Assembly: GCF_019097595.1 (NCBI RefSeq) | Contig: NC_080734.1 | Location: 15,006,892 to 15,070,891 of the forward strand | Origin: Hemibagrus wyckioides | Lineage: Eukaryota; Chordata; Actinopteri; Siluriformes; Bagridae | Direction of reading: 5' to 3' | Length of the DNA: 64,000 nucleotides | In this document: piece after piece, positions 23,770 to 38,000 of the stretch | How the letters are laid out: each line of letters starts with the position of its first letter | How positions within the stretch are numbered: position 1 is the first letter of the stretch | The notes under the pieces: generated by a model | What the model was told of the DNA's origin: nothing | Database searches by the model: none | The model's input: only the letters and a program-made list of their open reading frames with translations | Translations under genes and position numbers: made by a program

Positions 23770-25435
23770 TCATATATCATTTTTCACCCGTCAAAAGCTC
23801 ATTTGCTGCCTCAGTGTGAGTAAATTCAGATTGAAGATCACATATAAGTAGTCATACCTACCATTTTATCCGTGCACTGAGAGTTAACCCCTCCGTGGCT
23901 GGGTTGGTTTCCTGCCCTGGGAATCGAACTTGGGTTGCGGCGGTGAGAGGGATTACTTTGTGCAATATTTAAAAATGTAGAAAAGTTGAGGTCTGAAACT
24001 TGTCATGACAATTGGAGTTAAAGTGAGGAAATAAGTTCACATAACTTAACGGGCGATCATGGTTTACAAGCTACTAATTGCTTTTTGTATTGTTTACTCT
24101 TCATCTAGACCACTTATGCACTTCTACAGTCTCTTATGTTTTAGGGTATGAGCTTTTGAAGATGCACTACAGGAGCTTCGTCTCGCTGATCCTCCAACTG
24201 AAGCTTGAAGCCTGTGTAGAATGATATAGAATGTATTAATAGAAAAATATAAGCCACTGGCAGGTGAAGTACTTGTGTAGTACATATCGAAATGAATTTA
24301 AGCACATAACTGTGTGTAGACTTCATATCTCTTTCATTAAACGTAATAAATCCTGAACTGCACTTTTATTGTTATTGAACGAGTCCCCAGCAATCAGTCT
24401 GTAATCATTTTAATCAGGACATACAACCTTATTTTATAAGATAATTATACCATTATAGTTGAGACAAAGATGAAGACACAGTCTCCCTATTTATAGTGAT
24501 TGAGGAAGCGCCGTAAGGGGGCAGCATAACTAATGAATGAATTTGTTTGGCTTTATGAAATAATTATAAGGTTTACCTCTCATTTGCATTTCCGTGCTGC
24601 TTCTGAGATTCGAGAGATAGTTTCAGGTAGCAGAATGAATGTGATTTGGCAAATGATTTTGTTCTTGAAAGCGTGAAAGACACTTCCTGTGAGCTTTCCC
24701 AAAATGACATACAGGGTTTTTAATGGATCATGCTAAGCGTAATAGGTGCATGAAAAGTTTTACATTTTTTAATTTCCAGCCATGATTTCCTTTTTGAGGT
24801 TAATTCTGGATTCGCTCTCTGTCTCTGTGTATCTCTCTCTCTCACTGTTTTGCATATGGATTATCACAGGATATTAAGGAGAGTGTACAAAAAGCAGCTC
24901 AAAGGGATCAGTAGCAGGTTAGAGAGGGATTATTCATCTTAAGCCACCATGTCTGTGCATCATTTACAAACTCATTTCAAATGTTGACACCCAGAAGTTT
25001 TGACGTTACTGAAATAGACTGTGTTTTAATAAATTGATGGAGGTCAAATGTCCCTGAAATAGGAATAGGAATTTCTTCTTGTGGGTACATTTGGCTGCCC
25101 CCCCCCCTTTTTTGCTCCCCATATCTACAGCTGTAAATTAGATGGTTAGATGAGATTATTAGATTATTAGAGGTTAGATTTAGGGATAACACAACATTCA
25201 TTATCTACATAAATAATTAGCAATGGAAGCTCAGCACAATGAGAGTAAGTGTGTGTGTGTGTATGTGTGTGTGTGTGTGGAGGAGTGTTAATGGGTGGAG
25301 GTTGCTTATTGCTTAAAAGGCTGAAATGGTTAAAACAGTGATGCATCTGACTATACTTCGTTTATGGAAAGTACAGTCAAGTAGGAGACATAAAAAAATG
25401 TAAAATAGATGGCACACACATGATAACACCACGTC
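23770..25435. other. Intergenic stretch, no gene seen
   Basis: At about 23890-23960 the minus strand has caagttcgattcccagggc, a B-box-like piece that may be an old SINE head. A C-run followed by a T-run is at 25098-25112 and a GT run at about 25250-25280. Nothing else recognised. Confidence 0.45.
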
Positions 25436-25483
25436 ATTATTTTGATCAATTTGCTGACTAGAAAAATGCAGTAAATACACTGT

Positions 25484-25760
25484 CTCACACCTCCAGGTTT
25501 GGGGTTTGAATCCCATCTCCACCATGTGTGCAAGAAGTTTGTGCTTCAGGGGTTTCCTCTGGGTGTTCCAGTTTCCTCCAAAGTCCAAAGACATTCATTA
25601 ATGGCTGATTGGCATCTCTGAATTGTCCATAGTGAATGAATGAGTGTGTGTGATTGTGCCCTGTGATGGATTGGCACCCCGTCCAAGGGTGTTCCCTGCC
25701 TTTTGCCACGAGTCCCCTGGGACTGTGTAATAGAAGTGGTACAGCAAATGGATGGATTTC
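25484..25760 (+). mobile_element. tRNA-derived SINE copy
   Basis: Starts near cacacctccaggtttggggt with a B-box-like ggtttgaatccc. It continues with gtttcctccaaagtccaaag, ctgaattgtccatagtgaat and gccctgtgatggattggcac, and ends near gtggtacagcaaatggatgg. This is the standard body order of fish tRNA-SINEs, the same plan as 56388-56748. Confidence 0.75.
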
Positions 25761-26567
25761 TATTTTTAGTTAAAGTGGAAAACATTTTGAAACAAAATAC
25801 AATGGCTCCCGAGATGCACAATAAAAAAGAGCATTTGTCAGGAGATGCCAAGTTCCAGTCCTGATGATGCCATGGCTATCCATCACCGAGAGCACAGAAG
25901 TGCAAAGCTGGTCCTCTGAGTCAGTTATTTGGCATTTCTCTTTCCCTCAACTAACTGTGGGCATCTGTGAGACCGCGAATGTGGAAGAAGGGAGTTAGCT
26001 TGTTCAGGGAATTGGCAAAAGACCAAACTGGGAGAAAATTGGGCAAAGCCTAAAAGTAGAAAGTAGACAAGAAGAAATGCACAATTAAGCTAGTTTAATT
26101 TTTTGTCTTTGAATCGTCTCAGCCATCTCTGAATTCTGTCTGCAGTATGATTCATGTACTAATTGCCTGTTATTAATAAACTAGATTGAATCATCTTAAT
26201 CCAAATATTTTATGCTCTCTGAAGTTTAGTTGTATGAACCGACCTGCAGGGGACAGCATTACACTTTCAAAGAAAGAAAAAAAGAAAGAGAGAGAGAGAG
26301 AGAGAGATCAAGTGTGTGTGTGTGTGTGTGTTGGGGGAGTGGAGGGTATGTTTTATATCATGGTGGGGACCAAATATTCTCACAAGTAAAAGATTTTTTT
26401 TTTTAACATAAAAGCTGCAGCTTTTATTTAAAGAAACTAAATGAGCTAAAGGTTCCCTATTGGCTAGGGTTAGATAGAGAGGCATGCATAGCATTAATTA
26501 GCCGCCTTAATAAATATGTCAATGGAAGGTCCTCATTAGGATAGCAAGACAAATATGTGTATGAGTA

Positions 26568-26599
<32 letters not shown>

Positions 26600-26806
26600 T
26601 GAGTGAGTGAATGAATGTGTTTGTGTGCATGCATGTTTGTGTGTATATGAAAGAGAGAAAGAAAGAGAGAGAGGGTGTGTGTGTATGAGAGAGAGAGTGT
26701 GATGGTGTATGTGTATGAAAGAGAGGGAGAGTGTGTGTGTGTGTGTGTGTGTGTGTATGAGAGGGAAAGAGAGAAAGAGTGGGTGAGGGTGTGTGTGTAT
26801 GAGAGA

Positions 26807-26837
<31 letters not shown>

Positions 26838-27161
26838 TGAGGGTGTGTGTGTATATTAGAGAGAGGGTGTGTGTGTATGAGAGAGTGTGAGGGTGTGTGT
26901 GTATGAAAGAATGAAAGAGAGGGAGAGTGTGTGAGGGTGTGTTTGTGTGTGTGTGTATGAGAGGGAAAGAGAGAAAGAGTGGGTGAGGGTGTATGTGTAT
27001 GAGAGAGAGAAAGAGAGAGAGAGAAAGAGAGAGAGAGAGAAAGAGAGAGAGTGAGGGTGTGTGTGTATATTAGAGAGAGGGTGTGTGTGTATGAGAGAGA
27101 GAGTGTGAGGGTGCGTGTGTGTGTGTATGAGAGGGAAAGAGGGAGAAGGAGTGGGTGAGGT

Positions 27162-27197
<36 letters not shown>

Positions 27198-27207
27198 TGA
27201 GAGAGTA

Positions 27208-27244
<37 letters not shown>

Positions 27245-27288
27245 GAGAGAAAAGAAAGAGAGAGAGTGAGAGTGTGTGTGTATAAGAC

Positions 27289-27331
<43 letters not shown>
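26568..27331 (+). repeat. Composite (GA)n/(GT)n array, about 760 bp
   Basis: Alternating blocks of GAGAGA and GTGTGTGT with short spacers such as tgagagggaaagagagaaag, which recurs near 26758 and 26958, suggesting a longer duplicated period. No C-rich stretches on this strand. It gives several spurious open frames on both strands. Confidence 0.95.
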
Positions 27332-27336
<5 letters not shown>

Positions 27337-27344
27337 ACACACAG

Positions 27345-27939
27345 CTAATGCTCTTCAGCAGACCTTTAGAACTAGGGAGACCTTTTTACGGTGAGAGGCT
27401 AAATCACGTTCTGAATAATCAGGGATAGAGGCCCAAACATTGAATAATTAAAAAATGCCATAATAAATTATAAAGCGAGTCTGGGTGGAGGATTGAGGGA
27501 GCAGGTTACAGCGTACAAATAAGAGCGGTGTTGTATGGGCAAACTGAATAATACCTCTGAACCAACTTTACTTAGCATTGTTAACAAAAGTTCAGGAAGA
27601 GCATATTAATACGATTACTTTATTATAACCTACAGCACGACTATTTATAACTATTTACTCACTCTGACCTTCACTTCTGTCTAGCGTCTGACATCCAAGC
27701 CAAGTCTATATGCACAAACCTCTCGTATATATATCACGGTGCTTAGAGGCATGTTTTTTAACCCGTACTTAATCATGATGATGATAATATGAATCTAATG
27801 ACAGTTGACCAACAATCTTGTTGAAATTTCATATTGAGAATGCATTGAATACTTCACAAGAGTTAGGTCACAGTTCTCTTAGTATCACTTACAGTCTGTA
27901 AAATAAGAGAAACTTAATCAAACTTAATCATTATGTGTA

Positions 27940-27971
<32 letters not shown>

Positions 27972-28706
27972 ACAGAAAGAAAGACCAAGTGAACATGACA
28001 CTGACAGATGTGGACTTGAGATTTGTGCATTGAAGCACAGAGAGCTCACATCAAGGTGGTGAGAGAAAGAGGAATTCATTTAAATGATAAATGATAACTG
28101 CTTACAGTATGCCCTCTACTCTTAAGAGCGCCCAAAAAGCAATAAATCGAGAGGAAATGACTGAAGGGAAAGGGATAATTAAAGGACATTTTGCAGCAAA
28201 TCATGAATTGAACTGCTTACAGCGAGGAGAAACAACGCAGCAAGCACGGGAGCTTGTATTGTTCACTAACGTCTGTGTGTAATTGATTTTCAGCTTTACA
28301 GGAAAACAGTTTGATCAATGTGTTCAACAGTCACACTGAACACTTTCATCAAGCCTTTTTCTCCCCACAAAGCGGAAAATCATTTAAAATAAAAAAGAGA
28401 AAAATCACAGATATGCTTATCAGCTTCTGATTTCTTTCTAACTTTGTACCGCCTGCTTGCACGCCCCCTGCTCTCAGTCTGTGCTTGGACTTCTGCCGCT
28501 TGACACAAGTCATAATCAAAAAGATTTCCTAGTGACAGAACAAGCTGCTTTTTCCCAGAAGGCTAAGCAGGTGACTGCTGCTGAGGCTGATGTCCTGTTT
28601 CCCAGCACCATCATCACTCAGTCTGTCTGTTGTTAGCCTGTCTGTTGCTATGCTACAGAAGGACACTAATGAGAGAGGAAGAGGAAGTCTGTAGGAGGTC
28701 CGGAGA

Positions 28707-28760
<54 letters not shown>

Positions 28761-29540
28761 TTTGGTTGAACTATAGTCAGCCTAAGTTTAAGATATAGCC
28801 AGCTAAATAGGAAGTGGAGAAATGTTAGAGTAACAGAGATAAAAGAGAAGCCGGGAGTGATCGTATGGCAGACTGAAGCCAGGGTGTGAACTTCCAGGCT
28901 GCTCTGGAGACATAAATGAAACACATGCCACGTATAATGCGACAGACTTGGATTTAGTGAGACATTACGAGATGTAATGAGAAGAAGGGAGTCACACTAA
29001 TCTCAGTGGGAACAGCAAGGGGTCTTATATAAGCCTTACCAAAAGGGACCATTACCCAGCATGCTCTCTATGTAATGGCATCATTAAATATGATTAAATT
29101 AGGAGTAAGAAGTTTTCTGGGTCTGAAACAAATTGGCCAGAGTCGTTACTTCACGCAAACAGGTGATTCAGTAATTCCAGGTCTAGCCTTTAAATAAAAG
29201 GTAACTGTCAATTTGCAAAATCTGGTCGCGGCATGCCACAGTTGCTGCTGGCTGGAATTGCTTTGAGTATGATTACAGACAATGTGATGGGAATCAAGTA
29301 AACAATACTGAATCATGCCTCCCGGACGATAATGTGTTTGGAAAAATTGGTACCTATTCCTATTCTTGTTCACTGTTACATGTTAATGCTTCATTTTAAC
29401 CACATTTATGAGGTTAATGTTTGTGAGAAATATGTTTTTAAATTATTGCTTTACTCCCATCAGTGACACTGTGGTTACCGACAATGTGGGATGATAACAC
29501 CATCATCCCACATAGGGTGTATATTTTTTTCCACTACCGT
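27345..29540. other. Intergenic stretch with microsatellites
   Basis: Contains a GT run at about 27942-27971 and a GA run at about 28709-28760. The small open frames here look unconserved. No gene recognised. Confidence 0.5.
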
Positions 29541-29690
29541 TCATATTTATATTCATATGTGGCAGACGCGCTTATCCAGAGAGACTTCATCTACCTGGAA
29601 AACATACTGTATATTTACACATAGAGTCTAAAAATACCAACAAACAGAAGAGCAGCCAGAAACTGGAGTCAAAGCAGATACATGTACTGA
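29540..29690 (+). repeat. Fragment of a common teleost repeat
   Basis: The piece tggcagacgcgcttatccag followed by agagactt is a widely dispersed teleost SINE/LINE-associated motif. A weaker relative is at about 56925-56980 (catttcagcagatgccctta). Confidence 0.5.
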
Positions 29691-29694
29691 TTGA

Positions 29695-31285
29695 CTAACG
29701 GTTGTGACGTGGCTGCTCATTTTTTCATCAAAAACCGGCTGCACAATGTAAAATGTTACCTTGAATTTTAATTTTTTTTTTTTTTTCCTGTAACATTCTA
29801 CACTTCTGTTGGGAATGCAGAAGTTATCAAATAAATATCTAAGACAAAATTATTAAAAACAAACAAACAAACAAACAAAAAACAACCAGATAAGAAGTAA
29901 GACTTTTTGGTTTAATCTTATGTTAGGGTTTGTGATTGTATCTCATATTTTTATTAAAAAAAATAATAATAAAAATGAAAATAAAAATAAACAAATAAAC
30001 AAATAAACAAATAAATAAATAAATCCTATTCGTACTCCTAAACATGTAAAAAGTGATACACAAGAACACTAAATTATACACATTTCAACTGATCTGCTTC
30101 AAATAATACAAACTTTAATAAGCTATTAAACTTTTAGACACAAATGCTGCCAAGTTAGGAGTCTATTTTCACTTAAACACACAAAAATATAATGCATATT
30201 TTATTAAACCCAGTCATCCCATACTCATGGTGTTATTACTATACATGAACAAAAAAATAAAGAAAGAAAGCAAATCAACAAATATCCATAAATGAAGACA
30301 AATAAGACCAGTTCTGAATGCTGCTGTATAAAAGGAGGACAGGCTCAGGCGGTTATATATATAAGCCACTTCTGTTTGCCATGGCATCTACATCTAATGC
30401 TGTGCAGCACTTTATTAGAGCCTGGACTAAGTGACCGATCTGGTATTTCTCAAGCGGCAGTGTGCTATATACTCCCTCATCTGCCTCAGAGATCTGTTAC
30501 CAGGACATTTTGCTTTGAATACAAAATCATCTGGGTACAGAACATAAATTCCTCCATTTTGATGCCACACTTGAACTTTTCACTTCATTTAATTTACATC
30601 TAGTTTTCCGATTTGAACCTCTTAGGTGCTGTTACATTATGTATTTTTATTGGCATATGCGCGATGAAAATAGCTTCAACCTCTACTTCTGAGAAAGTCG
30701 AAAGGTGAAGACGAAAAAAAAAAAAAATCAGCTTAAAAAACTTAAAAAATGCTCTAAAAAATTTTTTTTTTTCTTTAGTTTGGCTTTCATAAACATTCAC
30801 ACATAACTTTATAACAAGATTCATAGATTTATGAGCCTCGGTGTCACTGTAGATGCAAGAACCCAGAAAACAGCCTTTTAACTTCCAGAAACTTTTTTTT
30901 TTTTGGGTTGTTTAAGATCCTCTTTAAGATCCTTGGGTCCTTTTCCTATTAAAAATGATCTGTCTGTTATTTTATTTGTTTATTTATTTATTTATTTATT
31001 TTTAAACTGGTGTGGACGAAATCCAGCAGTGAAGCATACACATTATACATTCAGATGCTGTGGAATTTATTTATTTATTTATGTATTTAGCATATGAGTG
31101 TCAGTTTGGACTTAAATACGGCGCAAATGTGAGTTTTGTCTTTCCCGAACCTGCTCTACAATCCATTACTTGCAGCATCATCAGCTCTTTATATCAACCC
31201 ATCTATGCTTTCACAAAGGTGGACAGAAACTTTGCACAGAAACATCGACTCCCTTTTACTACACTCTCCTCTCATATTTTTATTC
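29695..31285. other. Intergenic AT-rich stretch
   Basis: Contains poly-T and AAAC/AAAT tracts at about 29770-30025 and 30715-30775, and TTTA runs at about 30970-31000. No gene recognised. Confidence 0.5.
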
Positions 31286-31287
31286 AT

Positions 31288-31290
<3 letters not shown>

Positions 31291-31358
<68 letters not shown>
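31291..31358 (+). repeat. (TA)n microsatellite
   Basis: About 34 TA units with a single TG interruption; the Ile/Tyr-rich open frames across it are artefacts. Confidence 0.95.
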
Positions 31359-31359
31359 G

Positions 31360-32685
31360 TATTTGAACTTTTCTTTTCTTTACCAAAGGTTATGAGGGAA
31401 AATCTGAACAATTCACACAACTACACTTTCCTCCATCATGCCCATAAACAAACAAACAAACACACACACACGCGCGCACACACACAAGGGCGAGACACAG
31501 TCACTCCGCTTGCATTTCTTGCTTGCTCTGACAGGGAAGACAAGCTGTTGACAGGTAACAGGCACACCCGTCACTGACTTCATTGCACTCTCACCTCACA
31601 TTCTATTTCTCTCTCTCTTGTTTCCTTCTCTCTGCTTTGTATCTCTTTCTCTCTCTCTCTCTCCCTTTCTCTCTGCCATGTTCTCGCCTTGACTTTCTTC
31701 TCACTTCTTCTATCGCCTACCCCAGTTCAATCTGCCTCATTCTCTTCCTCTCGCTCTTGCTCTCACTCCGTCTTTACTTGATAGACAGACAGATTTACCA
31801 TGTCTATAAACAGGAGCTGCAGAGCTGGCAGCGTTCTATTTAAATCTAACAACAATCTGTCAGAGCCAGCCTCTGACACCCACTTTATCACGAATGACCT
31901 TTGCACAATGAAAACTTTGACACTTTCGGATTTCCACAAGCAAAAGTTAAATAAATTCTTCATCTGTCTCCACCTGGCATCAAATGTTCTTAAACTGTAT
32001 GTTGGACTCCCAAGTGACGTAAACAGCGGAACGTTTTTGGTGTGATTGAAAGCTTCAATCTCGACAACGCTTCTGCAGCCAGGATTCAAGAGAGCAAAAT
32101 TGGTCTCTTGAAAGAAAATGGGTCTCTTCAGAAAAAGAAAAATCTCTCTTCGGTTGGGCAGTCATCGTGACGTTTGCTAATTGTAGGTGTCTGTGAGCTT
32201 ATGGATATGCACAACAGGGCAAACAGCGCTTTTATGAGTGTGTTACACCATCATGAGCTGTCTCACGTGTTAGCTTTCACCCTCTCCGGTTGGTATTTGG
32301 TGTGCGATAGGTGGAGAGTTAGCAGGTTAGAAGACCGCACTGTCGAAAAAATAAAGAGGAAATCATGAGGGGAAAAAAGAAGCTGTATATATGACAGTGA
32401 CTCAAGACAACTCTGTTTGCAATCCTGATATTTATAGTGCGTGAAATCAGAGCGACGACTCTTCATGGCATACAGTTAAGGGATTAAATCATTGAAAATG
32501 TTCTGGAGACAATTATGCCAGATAATCCAATTTTGAAATAAAGCCTCTAATCACTAGTATTAAGTCATTATTTATTCATCATAATTACCAGATGTGGAGC
32601 AATACTTCATAGTGTACTCTACTATTAAAAGAATATAATTTGATTTGATTAGACTTGTTGCTGTAATCTGGAAATTCGTGTGTTT
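31360..32685. other. Intergenic stretch, CT-rich patch, no gene seen
   Basis: A CT-rich low-complexity zone lies at about 31600-31770. The remaining open frames on both strands show no family resemblance. Confidence 0.5.
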
Positions 32686-32689
32686 TAGG

Positions 32690-32845
32690 AGTGGATGGGA
32701 TGCCAGGGCAACATGCACATCTCTTCACACCCAGGGGGCAAATTAGCATAGTCAGTCCAGCTACTGGTGTTTTTTGGCATCTGGGAGGAACTGGGAAGAT
32801 AATTCACATGGACATGTGGAGAATCTGGAAAAATTCCACAAAGTT
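32690..32845 (-). mobile_element. Diverged SINE fragment
   Basis: On the minus strand the order is agattctccacatgtccatg, cagttcctcccagatgcc, gcatcccatcca, matching the middle and 3' parts of the tRNA-SINEs elsewhere in the window. The tRNA head is absent. Confidence 0.55.
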
Positions 32846-32954
32846 ATTACTCCAACAGTAATAATGCTTGAGTAGATTTTCTTGCATTTTATTTATTTAT
32901 TCCATTTTTATTTATTTATTTATTGATGATAAATAATGATAAATAAATAATAAT

Positions 32955-32999
32955 CTAATCTGTAAATTTCCCTTTGGGATGAATAAAGTATCTAATCTA

Positions 33000-33076
<77 letters not shown>

Positions 33077-33100
33077 ATCTAATCTAATCTAATCTAATCT
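32955..33100 (+). repeat. LINE-type 3' tail expanded into (TCTA)n and (AATCT)n
   Basis: The segment aatttccctttgggatgaat followed by aaagtatcta is a familiar 3' terminus of a teleost non-LTR element. It runs directly into about 18 TCTA units and then about six AATCT units, a clear case of a retroelement tail seeding a microsatellite. Confidence 0.7.
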
Positions 33101-33512
33101 GGATCCATCAACAGGGCCAGAGAGTTGAAGGTGCTGATGGTGACCAGCCAAATGTCTCCACAAGGTCAAAATATCACATATACTATTAGACATAATGCAT
33201 GCTCTCCCAGTGTACTGTACTATTACCTCTCCCTGTTTTCTCCTTGATAGTTCTCCCACAGTGGCGGTTGTTTCACAGGTCATTATGTAAATTATGATAT
33301 CCATAGGCAATGCTTATTTCAGCTCACCACCTCACAGGAGCTTAGGTACCACACCTCACAGATGCAAGTGCAGCAGACGGTGTAATGAAACTCAGCAAAC
33401 AATCCAAAAACAGGCAGAGGTTTAGGCAGTCAGTAAGTAGGATATCATAGCAGAATACAAAAACCTTGAAATGTTCAAAAAAAGGCAGTGGACACTGTAG
33501 AGAGTAAACTCT

Positions 33513-33817
33513 CTCTCTGTAACTCTCTCTCTCTCTCTGTCTTTCACTCTCTCACTGTCAATCGCTCACTCTTTCTTTTTGTCACTGTCACGCTCGCTCT
33601 GTCTCTCCCTCTCTCTCTGTCTCTCCCTCTTTCTCTCTCTCTCTCACTGTCTCTCTATCTCTCTCTCAATCTCCCTATCTCACTGTATCTCTCTCTCTGT
33701 CAATCTCTCTCTCTCTCTCTGTCACTGTCTCTCTCCCTCTGTCTCTCTCTCTGTCACTGTCTCTCTCCCTCTGTCTCTCTCTCTGTCAATCTCTCACTCT
33801 CTCTTTTTGTCACTGTC

Positions 33818-33850
<33 letters not shown>

Positions 33851-33859
33851 CTCCATCAC

Positions 33860-33892
<33 letters not shown>
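33513..33892 (+). repeat. (CT)n-rich array followed by (GT)n
   Basis: Imperfect CTCTCTGTCTCT array with a recurring longer unit containing gtcactgtctctctccctct, ending in a GT run at about 33862-33892. It gives Ser/Leu-rich spurious frames. Confidence 0.95.
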
Positions 33893-33894
<2 letters not shown>

Positions 33895-34382
33895 TTAAAC
33901 GGAGACTGAATATGTCAGTGGTGTGTGGTGCTGGGAATTCTACTTGGTGGTGGCCATGTAGGCTGTGGTGTGTTCTGGGACATGGAGTTGACCTGACACC
34001 CAGCAGACTGGACCTCAGATCATGACTAGCTGTGGGATTTAACCCAACCAACAAAATAGAGATTTGTCAAATTTGTCAGAAAATTATTTTTACAAGATCT
34101 TAAACTTTCAGCTCAATAAGGTGGTGTTGAATTGCCCAGACTACTCACACACCCACACACACACATACACACTGGCATTTTTACAAACAAGTACAGCTTT
34201 GAATGACGTTTGAACAAATCTGTGTCTGATTCATAAATCTGTCATTTTTTCTGTCTGCTGATTTGAGCACAAATGATGAATCAGCTTCAGCTGCATGGAA
34301 ACACACTCCTGCCCACTGGTCCCTTATGGTCATATTTCATGTCATATTCATGTGATACTCAAAGAGAAAAATTATGCTCATG

Positions 34383-34384
<2 letters not shown>

Positions 34385-34460
<76 letters not shown>

Positions 34461-34530
34461 TCAAAGTACAGGTACATAGCAACGAAATGCTGTTTAGCAT
34501 CTACCAGAAGTGCAAATAGCAGAATTTATA
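34385..34530 (-). repeat. Minus-strand LINE-type tail with (GATA)n
   Basis: About 19 GATA units are followed by a segment whose reverse strand reads gctaaacagcatttcgttgc and tatgtacctgtactttga, a known kind of teleost retroelement tail. The array is at its 3' end, as at 32955. Confidence 0.65.
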
Positions 34531-35008
34531 GTAGAATAAATAGTAGAACATCTAATTTACCTGAAAGAATAAGCCAGATAGTAAACTAGTCAAAGGAAAG
34601 AATTCAGCAGAATGGTCCAGGTCCAGTGAAAGAAATCTATTCGAGGTTTGTGGAAAGAACAAAGAAATTTCACCGAGTTAGAGGTGCTTTTGTCTGAAGT
34701 ATCTGCAAATAAAAAGAGCATTATGCAAGTGTGCTCGCATTTTTTAAAAAATTATTTTTTAAAAAATTATTTTTTAAAAACTGTTTAAGGCCATAATCAG
34801 GAAGGAAATTAAACCCTTTTCAAAAGCTCACCTCTCAGTAATGTGGCATTTGCTTAGAACTAGACTTTTTTATTCGTCTTAGAGCTTGAATAACTGAAGA
34901 CAGATTTAATTAAAGCTTTATTTATAAATATAGACAAGCCAACATGTCCATGTTTCAGCTAAACACAAGTCTGAAAGAAAATAATTAATCAGAAATGAAT
35001 TAATAGCA

Positions 35009-38000
35009 GAATTACACAACACTTACACAGCATTACACAACACTTACACAGAATTACACAACACTTACACAGAATTACACAACACATACACAGCATTACA
35101 CAACACTTACACAGAATTACACAACACTTACACAGAATTACACAACACTTACACAGAATTACACAACACTTACACAGAATTACACAACACATACACAGCA
35201 TTACACAACACATACACAGAATTACACAACACATACACAGAATTACACAACACTTACACAGAATTACACAACACATACACAGAATTACACAACACATACA
35301 CAGAATTACACAACACATACACAGAATTACACAACACTTACACAGAATTACACAACACATACACAGAATTACACAACACATACACAGAATTACACAACAC
35401 TTACACAGAATTACACAACACATACACAGCATTACACAACACTTACACAGAATTACACAACACTTACACAGAATTACACAACACTTACACAGAATTACAC
35501 AACACTTACACAGAATTACACAACACTTACACAGCATTACACAACACTTACACAGAATTACACAACACTTACACAGAATTACACAACACTTACACAGCAT
35601 TACACAACACTTACACAGCATTACACAACACATACACAGCATTACACAACACTTACACAGAATTACACAACACTTACACAGAATTACACAACACATACAC
35701 AGCATTACACAACACTTACACAGAATTACACAACACATACACAGCATTACACAACACTTACACAGAATTACACAACACTTACACAGAATTACACAACACA
35801 TACACAGAATTACACAACACATACACAGCATTACACAACACTTACACAGAATTACACAACACTTACACAGAATTACACAACACATACACAGAATTACACA
35901 ACACATACACAGCATTACACAACACTTACACAGAATTACACAACACTTACACAGAATTACACAACACTTACACAGAATTACACAACACATACACAGAATT
36001 ACACAACACATACACAGCATTACACAACACTTACACAGAATTACACAACACATACACAGAATTACACAACACTTACACAGAATTACACAACACTTACACA
36101 GCATTACACAACACTTACACAGAATTACACAACACATACACAGCATTACACAACACATACACAGAATTACACAACACATACACAGAATTACACAACACTT
36201 ACACAGAATTACACAACACATACACAGAATTACACAACACTTACACAGAATTACACAACACTTACACAGAATTACACAACACTTACACAGAATTACACAA
36301 CACTTACACAGCATTACACAACACTTACACAGAATTACACAACACATACACAGAATTACACAACACTTACACAGAATTACACAACACTTACACAGAATTA
36401 CACAACACATACACAGCATTACACAACACTTACACAGAATTACACAACACTTACACAGAATTACACAACACTTACACAGAATTACACAACACTTACACAG
36501 AATTACACAACACATACACAGAATTACACAACACTTACACAGAATTACACAACACTTACACAGAATTACACAACACTTACACAGAATTACACAACACTTA
36601 CACAGCATTACACAACACATACACAGAATTACACAACACTTACACAGAATTACACAACACATACACAGAATTACACAACACATACACAGAATTACACAAC
36701 ACTTACACAGAATTACACAACACATACACAGCATTACACAACACTTACACAGAATTACACAACACTTACACAGAATTACACAACACATACACAGAATTAC
36801 ACAACACTTACACAGCATTACACAACACTTACACAGCATTACACAACACTTACACAGAATTACACAACACATACACAGCATTACACAACACATACACAGC
36901 ATTACACAACACTTACACAGCATTACACAACACTTACACAGCATTACACAACACTTACACAGCATTACACAACACATACACAGCATTACACAACACTTAC
37001 ACAGAATTACACAACACTTACACAGCATTACACAACACTTACACAGAATTACACAACACTTACACAGAATTACACAACACATACACAGAATTACACAACA
37101 CATACACAGCATTACACAACACTTACACAGAATTACACAACACTTACACAGAATTACACAACACATACACAGCATTACACAACACTTACACAGAATTACA
37201 CAACACATACACAGCATTACACAACACTTACACAGAATTACACAACACTTACACAGCATTACACAACACTTACACAGAATTACACAACACATACACAGAA
37301 TTACACAACACATACACAGCATTACACAACACATACACAGAATTACACAACACATACACAGCATTACACAACACATACACAGCATTACACAACACTTACA
37401 CAGAATTACACAACACATACACAGAATTACACAACACATACACAGCATTACACAACACATACACAGCATTACACAACACTTACACAGAATTACACAACAC
37501 ATACACAGAATTACACAACACATACACAGCATTACACAACACATACACAGAATTACACAACACTTACACAGAATTACACAACACATACACAGCATTACAC
37601 AACACTTACACAGCATTACACAACACATACACAGAATTACACAACACTTACACAGAATTACACAACACATACACAGAATTACACAACACATACACAGAAT
37701 TACACAACACATACACAGAATTACACAACACTTACACAGAATTACACAACACATACACAGAATTACACAACACTTACACAGAATTACACAACACATACAC
37801 AGAATTACACAACACTTACACAGAATTACACAACACATACACAGCATTACACAACACATACACAGAATTACACAACACTTACACAGAATTACACAACACA
37901 TACACAGAATTACACAACACATACACAGCATTACACAACACATACACAGCATTACACAACACATACACAGAATTACACAACACTTACACAGCATTACACA

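Noticed and set aside
33488..34025. Ser/Leu-rich open frames
   Set aside because: They translate a CT-rich simple repeat; similar false frames arise from the GA/GT array at 26568-27331 and the TA run at 31291-31358.
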